Of a stretch of DNA of 5,961 nucleotides, positions 1-5,961 are shown one piece after another (within the stretch, counting starts at the first letter, position 1; each line of letters begins with the position of its first letter). The position numbers were made by a program, and so were the translations under genes. The notes under the pieces are model-generated. The model did not search any database, was not told the DNA's origin, and worked only from the letters and a program-made list of their open reading frames with translations. The DNA is from an uncultured Megamonas sp. Lineage in GTDB: Bacteria; Bacillota; Negativicutes; Selenomonadales; Selenomonadaceae. The stretch spans positions 1 through 5,961 of the forward strand of contig USIX01000142.1 of assembly GCA_900554895.1 (NCBI GenBank), given 5' to 3'.

Positions 1-556
<556 letters not shown>

Positions 557-571
557 CTATAATGTAAATTT

Positions 572-600
572 ATGATACAACTTTTTTTAATAATTTTCAA
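572..600 (-). promoter_or_regulatory. Sigma-A-type promoter for nifJ
   Basis: On the minus strand a -35 box TTGAAA (600-595, five of six matches to TTGACA) is followed by exactly 17 bases and a -10 box TATCAT (577-572, five of six matches to TATAAT). The spacer is A/T rich. The predicted start of transcription is near 565, giving an untranslated leader of about 60 bases before the nifJ ATG. It is the best promoter in the only sizeable gap of the window, so nifJ is probably transcribed independently of the upstream operon. Confidence 0.7.
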
Positions 601-617
601 GTATATAGAACACTTTT

Positions 618-1838
618 TTAACAATCTCGGCGTAAAATTGTATATGGGACAACCGGCTTATTCATTTTCATCGTGATAATCTGCTGCGGGTGCGGTGCAA
701 CATCAATAGAAACGCCTTCATCATTGAACATTTCCGTGATTGTCTGTTTAAACAGCGGGGCATCCGGCTGGAAAAATTCGATTTCCTGTCCTACAGTCAG
801 ATGATTGCGTTGCTGAATGGTCGCTATTTTTGTTTCCTTATCATAAGCTAGTACCAGTCCGACAAAATCGGATGTATGCTCATATGAAGTTGTATTGTAA
901 ATTTGGTCGTCACTGGAAGTTTTATGATAGGAAAAACCGCTTGTATATTCGCGGTGTGAAACTTTGTTAAGCTCTTCTATCCATTCATTTTTTATTGTAA
1001 ATTCTTCCGGATTTTTAAAATAGCTGTCTATAGCATGGCGGTATGCACTCACTACGCTGGCAACGTAATGAATGGATTTCATGCGGCCTTCTATTTTCAA
1101 ACTGTCTACGCCGCATTCGATAATATCCTTCAGATACGGCAGCAGGCATAAATCCTTGGAATTGAAAAAATATGTGCCGTTTTCATCTTCCGTAATCGGG
1201 AAATACTGTCCCGGCCGTTTTTCTTCCGTCAGATTGTATTTCCAGCGGCACGGCTGCGTGCAGGCACCGCGGTTGGAGTCTCTGCCGGTCAGATAGTTAC
1301 TGATGAGACAACGGCCGGAATATGATATGCACATGGCGCCGTGCACAAACATTTCCAGTTCCACATTCGTTTTTTCCCGAATTTCCCGGATTTCCGCAAA
1401 AGAAAGTTCTCGTGCCAGAACGACGCGCTGTGCTCCCAAATCCTGCCATGCCTTTACTGCCATCCAGTTCGTATTGTTTGCCTGAGTGCTGATATGGACT
1501 TCAAGTTCTGGTATTTCATTTTTTATCAATGTAAACAGACCGATATCGGAGACAAGCACTGCATCAACATTTATTTCCTGCAATTCCTTTAAATACGGTA
1601 AAACGCTGTTTATATCACTGTTGTGCGGGAAAATATTAACCGTTACATATACTTTTCTGCCGCGTTCATGGGCGAATTTAACGCCTTCCTCCATCTCTTC
1701 ACGTGAAAAGTTGCCGCCGTAGGCGCGCAGACCGAATTTTTTTCCGCCGAGATAAACAGCATCGGCCCCATACAAAATAGCCATTTTCAGTTTTTCCAGG
1801 TTTCCGGCAGGCGCCAGTAGTTCAGGTTTTTTCAACAA
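618..1838 (-). CDS. trhP: U32-family tRNA hydroxylation protein TrhP (5-hydroxyuridine at wobble U34)
   Basis: U32-family protein that, by homology with TrhP (E. coli YegQ, B. subtilis YrrN/YrrO), is needed for prephenate-dependent hydroxylation of U34 in tRNA to 5-hydroxyuridine. Older annotations call the family collagenase-like peptidase. Visible marks: N-terminal PELLAPAGNLEKLK; YGADAVYLGG; the signature FVHGAMCISYSGRC; then RGACTQPCRWKY and NSKDLC. Numbered from the start chosen here, cysteines 170, 177, 193, 197 and 231 resemble the pattern that holds a 4Fe-4S cluster in the related UbiU/UbiV. The C-terminal part from about residue 320 is a beta-rich accessory domain. At 406 residues it is YrrO-like in length. 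A longer frame opens at TTG 1862-1860, but AGGAGG (1850-1845) sits inside it, six bases before TTG 1838-1836 and nine before TTG 1835-1833; homologues begin with KKPELLAP, so one of these two is the start. The substrate role is inferred from family and from its neighbour trmR. Confidence 0.9.
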   Translation of the reverse strand: MLKKPELLAPAGNLEKLKMAILYGADAVYLGGKKFGLRAYGGNFSREEMEEGVKFAHERGRKVYVTVNIFPHNSDINSVLPYLKELQEINVDAVLVSDIGLFTLIKNEIPELEVHISTQANNTNWMAVKAWQDLGAQRVVLARELSFAEIREIREKTNVELEMFVHGAMCISYSGRCLISNYLTGRDSNRGACTQPCRWKYNLTEEKRPGQYFPITEDENGTYFFNSKDLCLLPYLKDIIECGVDSLKIEGRMKSIHYVASVVSAYRHAIDSYFKNPEEFTIKNEWIEELNKVSHREYTSGFSYHKTSSDDQIYNTTSYEHTSDFVGLVLAYDKETKIATIQQRNHLTVGQEIEFFQPDAPLFKQTITEMFNDEGVSIDVAPHPQQIITMKMNKPVVPYTILRRDC

Positions 1839-1844
1839 TATTAT

Positions 1845-1851
1845 CCTCCTA
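1845..1851 (-). promoter_or_regulatory. Ribosome binding site of trhP, overlapping the trmR stop codon
   Basis: The minus strand reads TAGGAGG. Its first three bases (1851-1849) are the TAG stop codon of trmR; AGGAGG is a near-perfect Shine-Dalgarno placed six bases before TTG 1838-1836. The arrangement decides the trhP start and suggests translational coupling of the two genes. Confidence 0.85.
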
Positions 1852-2448
1852 GTTGTTATCAATTTTCTGCGAAACGGCTAATCCGTCGCCGTTTTCAAAA
1901 ATTGTCGTCTTAAAAATTTTTTTATCACTGATTATCTGTAAATATTCGCGCAACCGTTTTACTATTGTTTTATAACGGCGAGGCGGTTTTTCTTCACCGA
2001 GTACATAGCCGCGAAACAGTATGTTATCCGTTACGACAATGCCGCCTGAGTTTAAATGCGGCAGAATTTTTTGCAGATAGTCAGGATACTGTCCTTTGGC
2101 CGCATCGATGAATACCATATCGAACATTTCATTGTCGGCGAGCGAAAGCAATGTTTTTCCGGCATCGCCGACGACAATTTCTATATTATCCCTGTATGGT
2201 GACCTGTCAATGAACGATTTGGCTGTCTGTGCCCGTTCCTCTGACAGTTCCAGTGTCTTTATTTTTGCATTTTTAGCACATTCTGCCATTAAAAGTGCCG
2301 AATAACCGATTGCTGTACCGATTTCCAGAATATATTCCGGTTGATATTTTTCCATTATTTCGCGAAAAATTTTTCGTTCAGCTTCTTTGATAATCGGTAC
2401 ACGGTTTTTTTCGGCAAATTGTTCCATTTCTTTAAATAAACAATCCAA
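1849..2448 (-). CDS. trmR: tRNA 5-hydroxyuridine methyltransferase TrmR (class I, SAM-dependent O-methyltransferase)
   Basis: Methylates 5-hydroxyuridine at tRNA position 34 to 5-methoxyuridine using S-adenosylmethionine, as shown for B. subtilis YrrM (TrmR). The protein of 199 residues has SAM motif I ILEIGTAIGYSA (40-51), an acidic position after strand 2 (LELSEERA, 66-73), VVGDAG (92-97), FIDAAKGQY (113-121) and VTDNILFRG (139-147). Asp115, Asp141 and Asn142 match the divalent-metal ligands of the catechol-O-methyltransferase-like group. RVPII near residue 16 and the C-terminal GDGLAVSQK also match YrrM. The start is TTG 2448-2446, with GAGG eight bases upstream; ATG at codon 8 is a weaker alternative. 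The protein lacks roughly 25 N-terminal residues of the B. subtilis enzyme. It follows mltG by 12 bases and is coupled to trhP, whose product would make its substrate. A generic O-methyltransferase is the fallback reading. Confidence 0.88.
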   Translation of the reverse strand: MDCLFKEMEQFAEKNRVPIIKEAERKIFREIMEKYQPEYILEIGTAIGYSALLMAECAKNAKIKTLELSEERAQTAKSFIDRSPYRDNIEIVVGDAGKTLLSLADNEMFDMVFIDAAKGQYPDYLQKILPHLNSGGIVVTDNILFRGYVLGEEKPPRRYKTIVKRLREYLQIISDKKIFKTTIFENGDGLAVSQKIDNN

Positions 2449-2456
2449 AATTCCTA

Positions 2457-2460
2457 CCTC
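2457..2460 (-). promoter_or_regulatory. Ribosome binding site of trmR
   Basis: GAGG on the minus strand begins immediately after the mltG TAA and lies eight bases before the TTG start of trmR. No ATG or GTG in the same frame exists between the mltG stop and this TTG, so it decides the start. Confidence 0.6.
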
Positions 2461-3495
2461 TTATTCGCCGTAAATTTCGTTTATTGTCTGTAAATGCTCA
2501 TCGTACGTTATACTGTAATGATTATGTCCCTTACTGTCGGCGACAAAATACAGATACGGAGTATCTGCCGGATGAAGCACCGCGTTTATCGCATCAAGTC
2601 CGGGATTGCCGATTGGCCCCGGTGTGAGTCCCGTATGCTGATATGTGTTGTACGGCGAATCATGCTTTGTATCCTCTATGGAAAATTCTTCTTTATGCTC
2701 GTCCAGTGCATATTGTATCGTAGCATCCGATTGCAGCATCATGCCGTCCGCAAGTCGTTTAAAGAAGACATTGGCGATTATCGGACGGTCCTCGGCAAAT
2801 TTTGCCTCTTTTTCCACAAGAGAAGCCATTGTTATCAATTCAAAAATAGACAGATTTTCCGATTTTGCCCGCTGGCGCATCTCATCATTTAGTCTATGGT
2901 CAAAATTATCCGCCATTATCTGCATAATCTGCCGTGCAGTGTATCCTCTGTCAAAATCGTACGTGTCCGGAAACAGAAATCCTTCCGCTGCATATTTTAC
3001 GTCAGGGTTATCAAGTGCCGGTTTCATATAATCATACGGAGCAAAATCCTTTGCCGCTGCACAGAAATCTTCTTTATTGGCAAGACCTTCTTTTTCCATA
3101 AGCTCGGCAATATCCTCTACTGTAAAGCCTTCCGGAATAGTTACGCGAACTACGGCATTTTGCGGGCCGGACACAAGATTTTGCAGTACGATGCCGACAC
3201 GCATGTCAGATTTGAAATAATATACCCCTTCTTTAAAATCTGTTTCATAGCCGCCCAGTTTCGCCAGTATGCGAAAGCCGACAGAACTGTTTATAACCTT
3301 TTTTTGAGCTAATATATCCGCAATCTCCGCTGTTGTCATGCCGGAAGTTATTTCTACGGAAATATTATCGCCTTCGCCTTTACTGCTGCCCGTTAAAAAC
3401 AGTGCGTAAAGCGCAATGCAGATAAAACATGCGGCAATGAGTGCGCCGCTTATATAAAGCTGTTTTTTTGAAAGTGCTGTAATTTTTTCCCACAT
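2461..3495 (-). CDS. mltG: Endolytic murein transglycosylase MltG (YceG-like)
   Basis: Membrane-anchored lytic transglycosylase that cleaves nascent peptidoglycan strands and is thought to set glycan chain length by ending synthesis. The 344-residue protein has a short cytoplasmic N-terminus, one membrane segment at about 13-36, a LysM-like stretch near 45-85 (MTTAEIADILAQ) and the YceG catalytic domain. Family motifs are EGFLFPDTY (171-179), ASLVEKEA (224-231), IANVFFKRL (240-248), LQSDATIQYAL (254-264), TPGPIGNPG (291-299) and GHNHYSITY near the C-terminus. Glu228 in ASLVEKEA aligns with the catalytic glutamate of E. coli MltG. Length is normal. The ATG at 3495-3493 has GGAG eight bases upstream and starts 18 bases after smpB. 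B. subtilis yrrL occupies the same place ahead of yrrM. It is in the same reading frame as trmR, separated by TAA and four codons. Confidence 0.95.
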   Translation of the reverse strand: MWEKITALSKKQLYISGALIAACFICIALYALFLTGSSKGEGDNISVEITSGMTTAEIADILAQKKVINSSVGFRILAKLGGYETDFKEGVYYFKSDMRVGIVLQNLVSGPQNAVVRVTIPEGFTVEDIAELMEKEGLANKEDFCAAAKDFAPYDYMKPALDNPDVKYAAEGFLFPDTYDFDRGYTARQIMQIMADNFDHRLNDEMRQRAKSENLSIFELITMASLVEKEAKFAEDRPIIANVFFKRLADGMMLQSDATIQYALDEHKEEFSIEDTKHDSPYNTYQHTGLTPGPIGNPGLDAINAVLHPADTPYLYFVADSKGHNHYSITYDEHLQTINEIYGE

Positions 3496-3503
3496 ATGAA
3501 AAT

Positions 3504-3510
3504 CTCCGCC
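3504..3510 (-). promoter_or_regulatory. Ribosome binding site of mltG
   Basis: GGCGGAG on the minus strand lies eight bases before the mltG ATG and within the 18-base gap after the smpB stop codon, so mltG is probably translated from the same message as smpB. Confidence 0.65.
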
Positions 3511-3513
3511 GCT

Positions 3514-3987
3514 TTAATATTTCTGCCGTTCTTTCAATGCTCTTTCCATATCGCGTTTTGCCGCTTTTTCTGCCAAAGCCTGCCGTTTATCATAATTTTT
3601 CTTACCTGTTGCAAGTCCCAGTGCCACTTTGGCTCTGCCTTTGGAAAAATATACTTTCAATGGTACGAGAGTATAACCCTTTTCTTTGACTTTACTGGAG
3701 AGTTTTACAATTTCTATTTTATGCATGAGCAGTTTTCTGGCGCGAAGCGGGTCGTGATTGAAAATATTGCCCTGTTCATATGGACTGATATGCATATTAT
3801 CCAAAAAGATTTCATTATTTTTTATGCGTGCAAAACTGTCTTTTAGATTTGCTTTACCGGCACGGAGCGATTTTACCTCCGTACCGACAAGTGCAATACC
3901 TGCTTCATACGTTTCATGAATAAAGTAATCATGACGCGCTTTGCGATTTTCACAGGCAATTTTTATACCTGCATTTTTCTTTCCCAA
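3514..3987 (-). CDS. smpB: SsrA-binding protein SmpB
   Basis: Binds tmRNA and carries it to stalled ribosomes for trans-translation, so that truncated proteins are tagged and the ribosome is released. The 157-residue protein shows the family marks in order: [11 protein letters not shown] (13-23), [19 protein letters not shown] (35-53), HISPYEQGN (66-74), [34 protein letters not shown] and the basic C-terminal tail RDMERALK, which enters the empty mRNA channel. The start chosen is TTG 3987-3985, giving [10 protein letters not shown], because AAAGGG (4001-3996) lies eight bases upstream and homologues begin at this point. The alternative GTG at 3996-3994 adds three residues but abuts that Shine-Dalgarno with no spacer. 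It lies 25 bases after rnr, whose product degrades the faulty mRNA. No tmRNA gene follows; mltG comes next. Confidence 0.96.
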   Translation of the reverse strand: MGKKNAGIKIACENRKARHDYFIHETYEAGIALVGTEVKSLRAGKANLKDSFARIKNNEIFLDNMHISPYEQGNIFNHDPLRARKLLMHKIEIVKLSSKVKEKGYTLVPLKVYFSKGRAKVALGLATGKKNYDKRQALAEKAAKRDMERALKERQKY

Positions 3988-3995
3988 TATATTCA

Positions 3996-4001
3996 CCCTT
4001 T
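3996..4001 (-). promoter_or_regulatory. Ribosome binding site of smpB
   Basis: AAAGGG on the minus strand, in the 25-base gap after rnr, stands eight bases before TTG 3987-3985. Its last G is also the first base of the alternative GTG codon, which argues against that GTG being the start. Confidence 0.65.
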
Positions 4002-4012
4002 AATTATCTATT

Positions 4013-5961
4013 TTATTTTTTTCGTTTTCCTTTTGTTTTTTTGCCTGAATTATTTTTCCGCTGTGCTTTTTTGCTGTAAATTTCATCATAAAATTTATGG
4101 CTTTTTGCTTTTTTCTTAGCAATGTTTTTACTGTGTTTTTCTTTTAACTGTTTACCTTTGCGCAGTCTTTCCGCCGGTTTTTCTTTTTTATGCTTGTGTT
4201 TTTTTCCTTTTTTAGACGGTTTCTCATCTTTTGCGTTATTGTCCACTGCTTTTTTGGCGAAAAATTTTTTATCGATATCTTCCACTCCGGTCAATATAGG
4301 TTTAGCTATGATATCATCTTCAAAAAAAAGCGGCATCTTGCCATTATCCTTTAAAATTAAATCAATAGCTCGTTCTTTAATGCTGGCACGTGTCAGGACG
4401 ACTTTTACAGGGTCTCCCAGACGATAGCGGAAGTTCGTGGCTTCACCGACGAGGGCATATTCACTTTGTACATATTCGTAGTAATCATTAACCATAGTAG
4501 ATACATGTACCAGCCCTTCCACGCCGTTATCCAGTTCTACGAATATGCCGAAAGCCGTAACACCGCTGATTATACCGTCAAACTCCTCACCGAGAAATTG
4601 TGCCATATATTCGATTTCCTTAATCAGTACGGTTTCACGTTCTGCTTCCGTCGCTATGCGTTCACGCTTGGATGTATGAGCTGCTACTTCCGGCAGACGG
4701 GCTTTCAGTTTTTCCTGGCGGGCACTGCTCATTTTTCCGTTTAACTGTTCTTTAAGCAGACGGTGCACGATTAAATCGGGATAACGCCGTATCGGTGAGG
4801 TGAAATGCGTATAATACTGCGCAGCCAGACCGAAATGGCCGAGATTTTCCGCATTGTATCTTGCCTGCTGCATACTGCGCAGTGCTACGGCGGAAATTAT
4901 TTTTTCCTCCGGCCTGCCCTGCACGGCTTTTAAAACCTGTTGTACAAAAAGAGGTTCAACTTCTCCGTCTTTGTTTCTGTTTAGATGAAGATTAAATGTA
5001 GCTAACAGGTCATTTAAAGCATTCAGTTTGTCTTCTGTAGGATTTTCATGCACGCGGTAGATAAACGGCAAGTTGCGTCGTGCCATATGTTCCGCTACTG
5101 TTTCGTTGGCAATCAGCATACATTCTTCAATAATAGCTTCTCCGAGACCGCGCTCACGCTTAATAAGTCCTACAGCCTGTCCTTTAGAGTTCAATTTAAC
5201 CTTTACTTCCGAAATATCAAAATCTATTGCACCGCGTTTTTGACGACGAACCGCCAGCACGTCATGCACGGCTTTAAGATTATCCAGCAGAGGCAGAATA
5301 TCCTGATTATCGGCAATAACCTGTGCATCCTTATCTGCCAGAATTTTATTTACCAGATTATACGTAAGGCGGCGATAAACATGAATTACAGCCGGAGCTA
5401 TTTCATATTTTATTACAGTACCATTATTATCGATTTCCATTTCTGCACACATGGATAATCTGTCGCAGCCGGCGTTCAGACTGCAGATACCGTTTGATAA
5501 TTCCACCGGAAGCATCGGAATTACTCTGTCCGCCAGGTATACGCTTGTACCGCGATTGTACGCTTCTTTGTCCAGCGGTGAATACGAATGGACATAATGG
5601 CTTACATCAGCAATATATACGCCCAGGAAAATATTCCCGTTTGGCAGTTTTTCTGCATAAACGCCGTCATCCAAATCCTTGGCATCCTCACCGTCAATCG
5701 TTACAATCTGTAAATCGCGTCTGTCCTTACGATTTTTGTATTCTCTTTTATTCGGCTGCTGTTCAATGGTTCTAGCTTCTTCCTGAACTTCGAGCGGAAA
5801 ATCCTCCATTAAATCGTATTGACGCATAACCGACAGTATATCTACACCCGGTGCACCGATTTTCCCGAGAACCTCGATAATTCTTCCTTCCGGTGAATGA
5901 TTTTTTGTAGGCCATTTTGTAATTTCCGCAACAACTTTCATGCCTACTTTGGCACCGTTGA
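4013..5961 (-). CDS. rnr: Ribonuclease R, missing its N-terminus beyond the right window edge
   Basis: Processive 3'-to-5' exoribonuclease of the RNB (RNase II) family that unwinds structured RNA and helps degrade mRNA and damaged rRNA. About 649 codons are visible. The frame stays open to the edge (NGAKVG precedes the methionine at 5941-5939), so that ATG is internal, and the N-terminal helix-turn-helix and first cold-shock domain lie outside. Numbering from that methionine: end of the second cold-shock domain (ITKWP, 7-11), the RNB domain with IDGEDAKDLDD (82-92), whose Asp83, Asp89, Asp91 and Asp92 match the metal-binding cluster, and HFTSPIRRYPDL (379-390), then an S1 domain at about 452-530 (GIFVELDNGVEGLVHVS). 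A very basic tail follows from 562, with 31 lysines and 4 arginines in 81 residues. All catalytic residues seen are intact. It leads the visible operon, with smpB 25 bases downstream. Confidence 0.97.
   Translation of the reverse strand, partial: NGAKVGMKVVAEITKWPTKNHSPEGRIIEVLGKIGAPGVDILSVMRQYDLMEDFPLEVQEEARTIEQQPNKREYKNRKDRRDLQIVTIDGEDAKDLDDGVYAEKLPNGNIFLGVYIADVSHYVHSYSPLDKEAYNRGTSVYLADRVIPMLPVELSNGICSLNAGCDRLSMCAEMEIDNNGTVIKYEIAPAVIHVYRRLTYNLVNKILADKDAQVIADNQDILPLLDNLKAVHDVLAVRRQKRGAIDFDISEVKVKLNSKGQAVGLIKRERGLGEAIIEECMLIANETVAEHMARRNLPFIYRVHENPTEDKLNALNDLLATFNLHLNRNKDGEVEPLFVQQVLKAVQGRPEEKIISAVALRSMQQARYNAENLGHFGLAAQYYTHFTSPIRRYPDLIVHRLLKEQLNGKMSSARQEKLKARLPEVAAHTSKRERIATEAERETVLIKEIEYMAQFLGEEFDGIISGVTAFGIFVELDNGVEGLVHVSTMVNDYYEYVQSEYALVGEATNFRYRLGDPVKVVLTRASIKERAIDLILKDNGKMPLFFEDDIIAKPILTGVEDIDKKFFAKKAVDNNAKDEKPSKKGKKHKHKKEKPAERLRKGKQLKEKHSKNIAKKKAKSHKFYDEIYSKKAQRKNNSGKKTKGKRKK

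Noticed and set aside
599..615. Possible intrinsic terminator after trhP
   Set aside because: The minus strand can form AAGTGT-loop-ATACTT, but it is a six-pair, A/T-rich stem with one G-U pair, is followed by A-rich rather than U-rich sequence, and overlaps the nifJ -35 box. Too weak to call.
618..1838. Annotation of the U32 protein as a secreted collagenase or peptidase
   Set aside because: There is no signal peptide, the cysteine pattern suits an iron-sulfur cluster, and the adjacent trmR gives a tRNA modification context. The peptidase name is a legacy of the family.
2449..2463. mltG and trmR lying in one frame as a possible readthrough fusion
   Set aside because: The frames are the same by arithmetic, but the break is an ordinary TAA with no recoding signal visible, and trmR has its own ribosome binding site.
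4013..4260. The A/T-rich, low-complexity end of rnr as a sign of insertion or foreign DNA
   Set aside because: The composition is fully explained by lysine codons in one intact frame; no terminal repeats, transposase remnants or target duplications are seen.
1072..5775. Several plus-strand open frames of 60 to 138 codons
   Set aside because: All lie antisense to strongly conserved genes, have compositions expected from the complement of those genes, and show no recognisable domains. They are shadows.

Overview
The window carries a single co-directional block of genes, all on the minus strand, and nothing mobile. In transcription order (right to left) it reads: rnr (RNase R, cut by the right edge), smpB, mltG, trmR, a U32-family tRNA hydroxylase (trhP), then, after a 112-base gap with its own promoter, the first 168 codons of nifJ (pyruvate:ferredoxin oxidoreductase, cut by the left edge).

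The organism is most likely a strictly anaerobic, low-to-middling GC member of the Firmicutes. The order mltG–trmR–trhP is the same as yrrL–yrrM–yrrN/O in Bacillus subtilis, rnr–smpB is a common Firmicutes pair, and the oxygen-sensitive NifJ points to an anaerobe. The style of the NifJ N-terminus and the presence of an MltG/TrmR/TrhP set would fit Negativicutes or Clostridia, but I cannot place it further from sequence alone.

The five right-hand genes look like one operon. Gaps are 25, 18 and 12 bases, and the trmR stop codon lies inside the Shine-Dalgarno sequence of trhP. Functionally the operon joins three jobs: RNA decay plus ribosome rescue (RNase R with SmpB), control of glycan strand length at the membrane (MltG), and wobble-base modification of tRNA (TrhP makes 5-hydroxyuridine at U34, TrmR methylates it to 5-methoxyuridine). 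The shared theme of four of the five is translation and RNA quality control.

Three neighbouring genes (smpB, trmR, trhP) appear to start with TTG, so automatic start calls here are likely to be wrong by 3 to 9 codons for smpB and trhP. nifJ has a good sigma-A-type promoter (TTGAAA, 17 bases, TATCAT) in the gap. I see no strong intrinsic terminator after trhP. No RNA genes, CRISPR arrays, insertion sequences or unexplained large gaps were found; the window is mainly conserved housekeeping sequence and I do not claim a new system in it.
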